Assembly (NCBI GenBank): GCA_003279115.1
Contig: QCBG01000002.1
Location: 62,001 to 126,000, forward strand
DNA: 64,000 bases
From: Prochlorococcus sp. AG-347-E03
GTDB lineage: Bacteria > Cyanobacteriota > Cyanobacteriia > PCC-6307 > Cyanobiaceae
Direction of reading: 5' to 3'
Below the pieces are notes generated by a model that ran no database searches, had not been told where the DNA came from, and saw only the letters and a list, made by a program, of their open reading frames with translations. Position numbers and translations under genes: made by a program. Below, piece after piece: positions 24,250-32,433 of the stretch (its first letter is position 1; the number at the start of each line of letters is the position of its first letter).

Positions 24250-26526
24250 TTACCCTCGTGCACCACCTGAAAAGGTAACAAGTTGTCCTTCACGAGTATT
24301 GCCACTTGATCCAGTTATCAAGAAATCTGGCTCTTTCATTTCATCATTCCTTTTTATATCCATCACTGGCATTGCACTCGTCATGCCTGGTCTTGTAGGA
24401 TTTCTTTTTCTTGCTGAAGCTCCTTCAGTACCTGTTACCCTGTTTCCTCTTGCCCAATCATCCCCTGTTATCTTCAACCCAGCAGATTGACCCTCGCCAG
24501 TAATTCTGGATTGTGCTCTCTCTTTTGAAGAATCAAATTCCTTTAAATCTTTTTTTGGGGTAAGTAGGGAATTTTTGTTTTTATCAAACCTAAATTGTTC
24601 TGTCCCTGTTACTGTGTCCTCAGCCATATCGAATGGGCCTGTAATCTTTGAGCCATTTTCATACTCATTGCCTGTTACACCATCTCTTTTTTTATCAGAG
24701 TATTTATCTCTTGAGGGAGAATTTACAGAAAATTCTTCCCATGAGCTTGAATTTTTTCTTTCACTATTGGCATAATTTTTTTCGGATGAATGATTGGAAC
24801 AATTATTACCTAACTGATCTCCTCCAACATATGGGGTTCCTGTTGGATTTAGACAAGCACCTTTGCCTGCTCCAGTCATACTTCCTCCGATACCCGGTTG
24901 TATACCCGTAAGGCGTGCATTTGAGCTACCTCCTAAATAAATTTTTCCTTTATCTTTTAATTCAGTTATTAAGTCAGAATTACAATTTTCCTCAACTTGA
25001 TCTAATCCAGCATATGGTGTCCCAGTTACATTTTTGCAAGTTCCAGGTTCATCGCCAGTAACTTTCTCAGATCTTCCAGTTAAGGTGCCACTAATCTCAT
25101 TAGCGTTATTTGAAAGACTAACTCCAACCTTCATTGCTTCAGGTTTTGGTTTGGATTTACAGAATGACTCGTATTGTTGGGAACCAATATATTCATCGCC
25201 AGTTACATTTTTACAGCTTCCTGGTTCATTACCAGTAACGAATTCAGACCTCCCTACTCCTGTACCAGTTAATGCATTGCCATTTAATGTATTATATTTC
25301 CCGACTTTTTCATGAGATCTCCCTTTAGGATTAGTTTCTGAACCAAGATATTGATCGCCTGTTAATTGATGACCAGATCCTGACTCATCTCCAGTTACAA
25401 GTGCAGATCTCCCAGGTAAAGAACCAGATACTTTTAATCCGTCAGCTGTGTTACTATGTTTAACCTTTGAAGGATTTTTGGGAACTTCTCCACAATATTC
25501 CTTTGACTGATTTGCAGAACTATATTCAGTACCAGTTACATTTTTGCAAGTTCCAGGTTCATCGCCAGTAACTTTCTCAGATCTTCCGACCTCATTACCT
25601 GTGACTTTATTACCAGCTGATGTTGAAGTTACTGAGGATCTAGTTGGCTGTTTATATTCAGGTTGATTTTGGCAAAATTGATTAAGTACTTCGGATCCTA
25701 AATATTGTGTACCTGTGACGCTTCTACATGTACTAGCTTCATTACCAGTAGTTTTTAACGATCTATTAGCCTGTGTTCCAGTTACTGTTTGTCCAGAATT
25801 AGTTTCACTTTTACCAACTTTCCAACTTGCATCAGCAATATTCATTTTTGATCCATTTTTATTTGGTCCACATGGTCTACATTTACCATTTCCTTTTTTT
25901 GAGGTTGCTCCAGTTTTACTTCTTAATTCCCTAACTCTTTGAGATATTTCTCTGCTTGATAAATCTGGATCTCCTCTTCTAGCTAAAGATGCTGCACTAC
26001 TATTTTGTTTAGAAGCTGATTTGCCATGTTTAGATTGAGCTTCTCTTCTTGCCAAAACAATATCTCTACTTGTATTGGTGATAGGTTTTCTTTTTTGAGT
26101 TACCCTTCTTTTAATTTTAGTATTTAGAACTTTATTCTCTGAATTACCAGAATTTGATAAGTCAGGGCTTTTATCTGAAGTTATTTTTATTTCATTTACT
26201 TGGATCTTTTTATTAGCTTCTGTACGAGTTCTATCAGATGAATTTATGGCTGATTTGCCATGAGTTGACATTGCTTTCCTTCTTTCAATTACAAGTTCTT
26301 TGCTGGATAAATTTTTAGAAAAGGATTTTTTATTCATTTTTGCTGTTGGAATATGTTTTTTCGCAGTATTTGTATCAATGGAAGATTTTATCCCAGAAAT
26401 TTGCATATCATCAGATGTACGAACCCTGTCTTTAGTAGTGGAAGAATTGGCAACAGCTTTTTTTCCGCTATCACTCATAGCTTTTCTTCTCTCTAATGCA
26501 ATTTCTCTACTAGTTTTCATTGACAT
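24250..26526 (-). CDS. csoS2: Carboxysome scaffold protein CsoS2
   Basis: Intrinsically disordered scaffold that links Rubisco to the shell. The N-region has four basic repeats (IALERRKAMSDSGKKA, LVIERRKAMSTHGKSA, IVLARREAQSKHGKSA and a divergent ISQRVRELRSKTG) that bind Rubisco. The M-region has six repeats with the VTG..GR...VTGDEPG.C..VTGT.Y pattern, several with a Cys pair. The C-region ends in LVTFSGGARG, the shell-anchoring tail. At about 758 aa it is on the short side of the family, and I see no slippery site giving a truncated isoform. ATG 26526 (MSMKTS) is preferred over TTG 26535; ATG 26520 has an 8-nt-spaced GAAGG. Two M-repeats share a 56-bp identical segment. Confidence 0.95.
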   Translation of the reverse strand: MSMKTSREIALERRKAMSDSGKKAVANSSTTKDRVRTSDDMQISGIKSSIDTNTAKKHIPTAKMNKKSFSKNLSSKELVIERRKAMSTHGKSAINSSDRTRTEANKKIQVNEIKITSDKSPDLSNSGNSENKVLNTKIKRRVTQKRKPITNTSRDIVLARREAQSKHGKSASKQNSSAASLARRGDPDLSSREISQRVRELRSKTGATSKKGNGKCRPCGPNKNGSKMNIADASWKVGKSETNSGQTVTGTQANRSLKTTGNEASTCRSVTGTQYLGSEVLNQFCQNQPEYKQPTRSSVTSTSAGNKVTGNEVGRSEKVTGDEPGTCKNVTGTEYSSANQSKEYCGEVPKNPSKVKHSNTADGLKVSGSLPGRSALVTGDESGSGHQLTGDQYLGSETNPKGRSHEKVGKYNTLNGNALTGTGVGRSEFVTGNEPGSCKNVTGDEYIGSQQYESFCKSKPKPEAMKVGVSLSNNANEISGTLTGRSEKVTGDEPGTCKNVTGTPYAGLDQVEENCNSDLITELKDKGKIYLGGSSNARLTGIQPGIGGSMTGAGKGACLNPTGTPYVGGDQLGNNCSNHSSEKNYANSERKNSSSWEEFSVNSPSRDKYSDKKRDGVTGNEYENGSKITGPFDMAEDTVTGTEQFRFDKNKNSLLTPKKDLKEFDSSKERAQSRITGEGQSAGLKITGDDWARGNRVTGTEGASARKRNPTRPGMTSAMPVMDIKRNDEMKEPDFLITGSSGNTREGQLVTFSGGARG
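25022..25077. repeat. 56-bp perfect direct repeat within csoS2, copy 1
   Basis: Identical to 25532-25587 (510 nt apart, in frame). It begins CCAGTTACATTTTTGC and ends CAGATCTTCC on the + strand and encodes the GRSEKVTGDEPGTCKNVTG part of an M-region repeat. Identity at synonymous positions is unusual relative to the other, diverged repeats. Confidence 0.9.
25532..25587. repeat. 56-bp perfect direct repeat within csoS2, copy 2
   Basis: Second copy of the repeat at 25022-25077, in the same orientation and reading frame. A third, diverged relative lies near 25200-25255. Confidence 0.9.
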
Positions 26527-26555
26527 AACCTTCAATTGTGAAACTTTTTAAAAAG

Positions 26556-26591
26556 ACTTTCTCCAAAAAATTAAGTTCTTATGGAGAAAGT
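26556..26591 (-). promoter_or_regulatory. Intercistronic hairpin with U-run between rbcS and csoS2
   Basis: In the leftward transcript a 10-bp perfect stem, ACTTTCTCCA / TGGAGAAAGT with a 16-nt loop, is followed by CTTTTT. A second small hairpin (CTAC-GAAAA-GTAG on + strand, 26598-26610) lies just upstream, at the end of rbcS. The pair resembles a leaky terminator or an mRNA-stabilising 3' end for rbcLS. Confidence 0.65.
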
Positions 26592-26597
26592 TATTTA

Positions 26598-26610
26598 CTA
26601 CGAAAAGTAG
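26598..26610 (-). promoter_or_regulatory. Small hairpin immediately after rbcS
   Basis: CTAC / GTAG with a GAAAA loop (+ strand) directly after the rbcS stop codon. Only four pairs, but it sits in tandem with the stronger hairpin at 26556-26591. Confidence 0.4.
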
Positions 26611-26612
26611 CT

Positions 26613-26954
26613 TTAACGTCCTTGGAAAACTACAAAAGCTGTTCCTTGACTTTGAGTGTAAGCATCGTATCCGATGATTCTTACATGATGATCAGGGTAT
26701 GCTCTATGGCATGCCTCTAATTCGCTCACTATCAAGTTAAGATCTTTTTCCCCAAAGAATGGGAGTTTCCAATAAGACCAATAAGTTTGCATACATCCAC
26801 TTGGATGAACATGCTCAATAACTGGACTCCAACCTTGAGCAATTATGTAGGCAATTTGGTCATATATTTCTTCCTGGGTCATCGGTGGTAAGAAACCGAA
26901 TGTTTCCAGGGTTGCAACTGTTTGATAGTCGCTTACTGTGCTCTGGAAAGGCAT
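26613..26954 (-). CDS. rbcS: Ribulose bisphosphate carboxylase small subunit (form IA)
   Basis: 113-residue small subunit that caps the L8 core of Rubisco. It starts with a short MPFQSTVSDYQTVATLETFG, contains the family segment PPMTQEEIYDQIAYI, WSPVIEHVHPSGCMQTYWSYWKLP, and the C-terminal strand VRIIGYDAYTQSQGTAFVVF. Its length and sequence are of the proteobacterial-type (form IA) class that goes with alpha-carboxysomes. ATG 26954, 89 nt downstream of rbcL, a gap that holds two hairpins. Confidence 0.97.
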   Translation of the reverse strand: MPFQSTVSDYQTVATLETFGFLPPMTQEEIYDQIAYIIAQGWSPVIEHVHPSGCMQTYWSYWKLPFFGEKDLNLIVSELEACHRAYPDHHVRIIGYDAYTQSQGTAFVVFQGR

Positions 26955-26980
26955 AATTAATCAAAATGTGAATGTAATTA

Positions 26981-26994
26981 CTCGTAAAAACGAG
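26981..26994 (-). promoter_or_regulatory. Hairpin between rbcL and rbcS
   Basis: CTCGT-AAAA-ACGAG (+ strand), a 5-bp perfect stem with a 4-nt loop, about 27-40 nt before the rbcS start. On the transcript the loop is UUUU. It could be a processing or stability element between the two Rubisco cistrons. Confidence 0.5.
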
Positions 26995-27024
26995 ATTTTA
27001 ATAAGTTTGAGGAGAATAAATCTA

Positions 27025-27043
27025 CTCAATTTCGAAACTTGAG
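27025..27043 (-). promoter_or_regulatory. Imperfect hairpin directly after the rbcL stop
   Basis: CTCAA / TTGAG arms around TTTCGAAAC, with one mismatch inside and two further T-A pairs. It abuts the rbcL stop codon. No T-run follows, so processing or protection of the 3' end is more likely than termination. Confidence 0.4.
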
Positions 27044-28459
27044 TTAACCCTGAACATCAAGCTTGTCGACAGTGTCAAACTCGAACTTAATTTCCTTCCA
27101 AGTTTCTAGAGCAATAGCTAATTCAGGACTATGCTTAGCAGCTTCCATAAGAATGTCTCTACTCTCTTTTTCGATTTCGCGACCAGCATTTCGTGCTTTT
27201 ACACAAGCTTCTAAAGCAACTCTGTTAGCTGCAGCTCCAGCAGCAGAACCCCATGGATGACCATGTGTTCCTCCACCGAACTGAAGGCAGGAGTCATCAC
27301 CAAAGATCGCTAGAAGTGCAGGCATATGCCAAACATGGATACCACCTGATGCGACTGCAAATACTCCAGGCATTGAACCCCAATCTTGATCAAAGAAGTT
27401 ACCTCTTGATCTATCTTCAGGAACAAATGACTCTCTTAAGTTGTCAATATAACCAAGAGTTGTTTGACGATCACCCTCTAGTTTTCCAACAACGGTTCCA
27501 GTATGTAATTGGTCTCCTCCAGATAGTCTCAAACATTTTGCAAGAACTCTGAAGTGAATACCATGCTTTGGATGTCTATCAATAACAGCATGCATAGCTC
27601 TATGAATATGCAAAAGCATGCCATTTTTACGACACCAATTAGCTAATCCAGTATTTGCAGTAAAACCACCAGTTATATAATCATGCATGATGATTGGCAT
27701 ATCTAGCTCTTTTGCAAATTCAGCTCTTTCATAGAGTTCTTCAGGAGTGTTAGCAGTACAATTTAGATAGTGACCTTTAACTTCTCCAGTTTCTCGCTGA
27801 GCAAGCTTAACTGCTTCTGCAACAAACTCAAATCTTTCTCTCCAACGTTGGAATGGTTGAGAATTAATATTCTCATCATCCTTCGTTAAATCAAGACCTC
27901 CTCTAAGACATTCATATACAACTCGACCATAGTTTTTACCAGATAATCCTAATTTAGGTTTGATGGTACAACCAAGTAGAGGTCTTCCGTATTTGTTAAG
28001 TCGATCTCTTTCAACTACGATTCCATTTGGTGGACCACCGCAAGTTTTAATGAAAGCAATTGGGAATCTAATATCTTCTAGACGTAGATGTCTAAGAGCT
28101 TTAAATCCAAAAACGTTTCCTACAAGAGATGTTAATACGTTTGTAATTGAGCCTTCTTCAAAAAGATCTAAAGGATATGCAATAAAAGCATAGAAAGCTT
28201 CAGGATCTCCAGGAACGTCTTCGATTCGATAACAACGTCCTTTATAAAATTCTAAGTCTGTAAGTAACTCGGACCAAACTGTTGACCAAGTACCTGTTGA
28301 AGATTCAGCGGCAACAGCTGCTGCAACTTCTTCTCTTGGAACACCTTCCTGACCTGTACATTTGAAACAGGCTAGTAAATCGGTGTCTAGGGGGACATAT
28401 TCTGGAGTCCAGTAGGTATCTCTGTACTCCTTTACCCCTGCGTCATACTTCTTACTCAT
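27044..28459 (-). CDS. rbcL: Ribulose bisphosphate carboxylase large subunit (form IA)
   Basis: CO2-fixing subunit of Rubisco, packed in the carboxysome. The 471-residue protein has the N-terminal alpha/beta domain and the TIM barrel with the catalytic TIKPK (after GRPLLGC), the carbamylated Lys region [26 protein letters not shown]-type strand written here as [10 protein letters not shown], loop 6 [10 protein letters not shown], and [15 protein letters not shown]. The sequence is clearly form IA. ATG 28459; no Shine-Dalgarno is obvious. It lies 69 nt downstream of csoS1; the gap has a 14-nt AAAATAATTATTTT palindrome (28486-28499). Confidence 0.98.
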   Translation of the reverse strand: MSKKYDAGVKEYRDTYWTPEYVPLDTDLLACFKCTGQEGVPREEVAAAVAAESSTGTWSTVWSELLTDLEFYKGRCYRIEDVPGDPEAFYAFIAYPLDLFEEGSITNVLTSLVGNVFGFKALRHLRLEDIRFPIAFIKTCGGPPNGIVVERDRLNKYGRPLLGCTIKPKLGLSGKNYGRVVYECLRGGLDLTKDDENINSQPFQRWRERFEFVAEAVKLAQRETGEVKGHYLNCTANTPEELYERAEFAKELDMPIIMHDYITGGFTANTGLANWCRKNGMLLHIHRAMHAVIDRHPKHGIHFRVLAKCLRLSGGDQLHTGTVVGKLEGDRQTTLGYIDNLRESFVPEDRSRGNFFDQDWGSMPGVFAVASGGIHVWHMPALLAIFGDDSCLQFGGGTHGHPWGSAAGAAANRVALEACVKARNAGREIEKESRDILMEAAKHSPELAIALETWKEIKFEFDTVDKLDVQG

Positions 28460-28528
28460 AAGGATAAATTTAGGTCTGTGTAGGGAAAATAATTATTTTG
28501 CAAAATTTATAAATCTTGCTTTACTTAA

Positions 28529-28840
28529 TTAGTCCTTTTGACCAAGAAATTCACCGTTACCTAGAGCAGGTTCAACTTCTCTATGAGGACGAGCAATAAT
28601 GTGAGCTGCAACTAAACCGTCACCAACTCTTTCACAAGCATCAGCACCAGCTCTTACAGCTGCGTTAACTGCGCCTGTTTCGCCTCTAACTAATACTGTG
28701 ACATAACCGCCACCAACGAATTCACGACCAATAAGGCGAACTTCTGCTGCCTTTGTCATTGCGTCTGCTGCTTCGATTGCAGGTACAAGTCCGCGTGTCT
28801 CGATCATGCCGAGAGCGATACCCATTGTTTCTGTAGCCAT
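28529..28840 (-). CDS. csoS1: Carboxysome shell hexamer protein CsoS1 (BMC-H)
   Basis: The main facet protein of the alpha-carboxysome; hexamers tile the shell and their central pore passes bicarbonate and sugar phosphates. The 103 residues show the BMC fold: GIALGMIETRGLVPAIEAAD, the pore-loop region REFVGGGYVTVLV, GETGAVNAAVRAGADA, and AHIIARPHREVE. First gene of the leftward operon. The 327-nt upstream region, shared with divergent rdgB, contains several repeat structures and presumably the operon promoter. No Shine-Dalgarno sequence is evident at ATG 28840. Confidence 0.97.
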   Translation of the reverse strand: MATETMGIALGMIETRGLVPAIEAADAMTKAAEVRLIGREFVGGGYVTVLVRGETGAVNAAVRAGADACERVGDGLVAAHIIARPHREVEPALGNGEFLGQKD

Positions 28841-29167
28841 TGTCTACTAAATACTAAATGTGGAATGTTCAATTCGAAGAATGCTTCATTAAGTACTTAT
28901 AAGTCAAGCGTTTTCGACAAAATCTCCATTAATGTTTTTTCTATGATTCATAAGTTAAACTTATCACCCTTGGTACTATTGATATGTCAATACTTATAGA
29001 AATTAGTTAGTGCATCAAAACATACTGTTGTGTTAAGAAAAAATTTACATTATGTTATTTCCGTACGAGACAGGCCCTGTCTATACAGGTGTGGAATGTT
29101 CAACCTTTCCTGTCTCCGTATCAAGCTTTGAAGTAAGATAATATTCACAGTAAATTTATTTGTTATT
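28841..29167. promoter_or_regulatory. csoS1-rdgB intergenic region (327 nt) with repeats, probable carboxysome operon control region
   Basis: The longest non-coding stretch in the window. No coding frame is visible. It contains a 14-nt direct repeat TGTGGAATGTTCAA (28859-28872 and 29090-29103), a 16-nt interrupted palindrome TATTGA-TATG-TCAATA (28977-28992), and three mutually complementary arms, GAGACAGG (29067-29074), CCTGTC (29076-29081) and CCTGTCTC (29109-29116). On the minus strand TTGACA and TTGACT hexamers occur, but I could not pair either with a convincing -10 box. Divergent promoters for csoS1 and rdgB must lie here. Confidence 0.6.
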
Positions 29168-29752
29168 TTGAACCTTCCAGTTCTAACGATTGCTAGTGGC
29201 AATCAAAGAAAAGTATCTGAAATTTCAGAGATGCTGGATGTTTTGTCTTTAAAGGTTCAGAAGCAACCAGAATATTTAAATGTCGAAGAGACTGGAAACA
29301 CATATTTTGAGAATGCACTTCTAAAAGCAAAAGCAGCTGCTTTAGAGACTAAAACTTGGGCATTAGCTGATGACTCGGGTCTTGAAGTAGATGTTTTAGA
29401 TGGTCGGCCAGGAATTTATTCTGCTCGATATGCCAAAACTAATGATGAGAAAATTAAAAAATTAATTAATGAACTTTCTGATAGTCCTTATAGGAGTGCA
29501 AGATTTATAAGTTGTATGGTTTTGTGCGATCCCTCAGGAAACTTAGTTAAAGATACAACAGGAATATGCTGGGGAGAAATTCTTAAGAACCCCAAATATC
29601 CAAACGGGGAATTCGAATCTATTTTTTGGGTAAAAGAGTCTAACTGTGTTTACGGTGAGCTCTCACAATCACAACTAAATAAATTAGGTAGTAGAGGTAA
29701 AGCTGCAAAAATTATGTCACCTTTTTTAAAAAAAGAGATAGGTTTAAGTTAA
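29168..29752 (+). CDS. rdgB: Non-canonical purine NTP pyrophosphatase (RdgB/HAM1, XTP/dITPase)
   Basis: Removes ITP, dITP and XTP from the nucleotide pool so they are not built into DNA or RNA. The 194-residue protein has TIASGNQRKVSEI at the N-terminus, NTYFENALLKAKAAA, the active-site ADDSGLEVDVLDGRPGIYSA (catalytic Asp pair), and FWVKESNCVYGEL in place of the usual FxP...ktfaeL motif. The start is TTG 29168, with no ATG alternative upstream. It sits between the cso operon and csoS1D and converges on csoS1D; this order is typical of marine picocyanobacteria. Confidence 0.93.
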   Translation: MNLPVLTIASGNQRKVSEISEMLDVLSLKVQKQPEYLNVEETGNTYFENALLKAKAAALETKTWALADDSGLEVDVLDGRPGIYSARYAKTNDEKIKKLINELSDSPYRSARFISCMVLCDPSGNLVKDTTGICWGEILKNPKYPNGEFESIFWVKESNCVYGELSQSQLNKLGSRGKAAKIMSPFLKKEIGLS

Positions 29753-29776
29753 AAAAAAGTTTAAATTAAAAAATTC

Positions 29777-30547
29777 TCAATAATTTGAAATTTCTTCAAT
29801 TGCTCTAATAGCAGCAGCTGCTGCTTCTTCTACATCTCCTTCTTTCCCGGCGAGAGTTAATCTACCAAAAGCTCCAACTGCCTTAACATCAACAACCGTT
29901 ATATTAGATGCCTTTTCAGCTTCATTTGCTGCTTTTAAAACATAACCAGCAGGTTCAGTTTCTAATATAAACATACTCATTCCAGATTGAATCATTGATC
30001 CACTTCTGTTTTGTCTATTTATTAAAACAGCATGATCTGGAGTAATCGCACGAATGACTTCAGTCCAACTTGTTGAAGGTTTTGTTCTTTTTCTAACTTC
30101 ACTTCCAATAGCATCTAGAACAACATCTCCAGAATGTAAAACAGTGCTTTGATCTTTATGATATAGAGCAAGTGAACCAAATGCTCTTTCTACAATCATC
30201 TGACCAAGTCTTACATTACTTGCTTTTAAGGCAATATCTGTGACTCTGTGAACGGCCATCCCAGGCGAAACTTCCATCCAAAGACATGAATCACCAGGAA
30301 TAGGTAAAAAACCTCTACTAACCGTACCCATATATGCAGCTAATTGAGGTTGAAGAGAATCTAAAAAAACATATGTTCTTAACTCAATTTGCTCAACTTG
30401 ACTTGCTTGTCTGGATACCAAAGACTTTTCTGAATCAGTTGTAATAAAACAGCTAGCACCACTGGCCTGAGATTGCACCTCAGATCCTGTGACAAGAGAA
30501 CTCCCTTTTTTTCGGTTCCCTCTGTTTAAACTAGAAGTTGGTTCCAT
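29777..30547 (-). CDS. csoS1D: Carboxysome tandem-BMC shell protein CsoS1D
   Basis: Forms trimers (pseudohexamers) that stack into gated pores in the shell. Residues 1-50 are a polar, disordered extension; two BMC domains follow (about 55-150 and about 155-256). The gate residues Glu120 and Arg121 (IVERAFG) fall at exactly the numbers I recall for the characterised Prochlorococcus protein. The second domain has [21 protein letters not shown] and [16 protein letters not shown]. It is transcribed separately from the main cso operon, with rdgB between them on the opposite strand. ATG 30547; an 8-bp inverted repeat lies upstream. Confidence 0.95.
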   Translation of the reverse strand: MEPTSSLNRGNRKKGSSLVTGSEVQSQASGASCFITTDSEKSLVSRQASQVEQIELRTYVFLDSLQPQLAAYMGTVSRGFLPIPGDSCLWMEVSPGMAVHRVTDIALKASNVRLGQMIVERAFGSLALYHKDQSTVLHSGDVVLDAIGSEVRKRTKPSTSWTEVIRAITPDHAVLINRQNRSGSMIQSGMSMFILETEPAGYVLKAANEAEKASNITVVDVKAVGAFGRLTLAGKEGDVEEAAAAAIRAIEEISNY

Positions 30548-30589
30548 TCACGCGACTATAACTGATAAGGGTTCATTTTTTCTATTAAA

Positions 30590-30630
30590 TTTACTTGCAT
30601 GCTTCCCACAAAACGATAACTTCAAGTAAA
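30590..30630. promoter_or_regulatory. Inverted repeat between csoS1D and the divergent 122-aa gene
   Basis: TTTACTTG (30590-30597) and CAAGTAAA (30623-30630), perfect 8-bp arms 25 nt apart, a centre-to-centre distance of 33 bp or about three helical turns. It occupies the middle of a 97-nt divergent promoter region, a place where a dimeric regulator could bind. Confidence 0.4.
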
Positions 30631-30644
30631 AGATATGCATTTTT

Positions 30645-31013
30645 ATGGGAACTTCTCAAAAAAAAGAACCAAATGGTTCTTGTACTGAAAAAGAATTAAC
30701 TCCTGATCAAACTCTTGGATTAGTTAGCCTAAGTTTGATGCAAAAACTATCTCAGAAAGACCCATCTTTTAGTTGGTTAGAAGATGATAAAATTGAAAAA
30801 GTAAATCTCAAAAACCTTAGAGATAGATTGGAGTTAACGCAATTAGCTTTAAATACAGGAGCACCATTAACTACTTCAGAAGTGACAGCTTTAATTGGAG
30901 CAAAACCCGGGAAATCTAAGTTAGAAAGAGCAGGATTATTAGCTACCAAAATAGCTAGAAATGTATGGAAGATTTCAAAAACAAGTCAAGCAAATTCCTT
31001 CTATAGAAATTAA
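30645..31013 (+). CDS. Conserved hypothetical protein upstream of chlN
   Basis: 122-residue soluble protein with no recognised domain. The N-terminal 20 residues are polar (QKKEPNGSCTEKELTPDQ); the middle is helical (LGLVSLSLMQKLSQKDPSF); residues 75-115 (TTSEVTALIGAKPGKSKLERAGL, ending in ATKIARNVWKISK) look like a compact helical DNA- or RNA-binding unit, but I would not press this. ATG 30645. It is followed 158 nt later by chlN on the same strand, and divergent csoS1D shares its promoter region. Orthologues seem likely in other picocyanobacteria. Confidence 0.65.
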   Translation: MGTSQKKEPNGSCTEKELTPDQTLGLVSLSLMQKLSQKDPSFSWLEDDKIEKVNLKNLRDRLELTQLALNTGAPLTTSEVTALIGAKPGKSKLERAGLLATKIARNVWKISKTSQANSFYRN

Positions 31014-31162
31014 ATTACGTCCCAAATTTTTTTTTTTATAATTCCCATTTAAGTATTTAAACATTCATATAAGTTTTTTAAATGTGTACGTTTTGTAAGA
31101 GAACTTATTAATTACTTTCTTAAATTTAAAAGTTTATGCAAGCTTAAAATATAAGCTCTTGA

Positions 31163-32428
<1,266 letters not shown>

Positions 32429-32433
32429 AAACT

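Noticed and set aside
24250-26526. Programmed frameshift producing a short CsoS2 isoform
   Set aside because: No slippery heptamer with a downstream structure was seen in the middle region; picocyanobacterial CsoS2 is usually single-form.
24575-26551. Several ORFs antisense to csoS2 (66-93 aa)
   Set aside because: They are mirror frames of the repetitive CsoS2 coding sequence (SPVTF/LPVT repeats are reverse-complement images of the VTG repeats).
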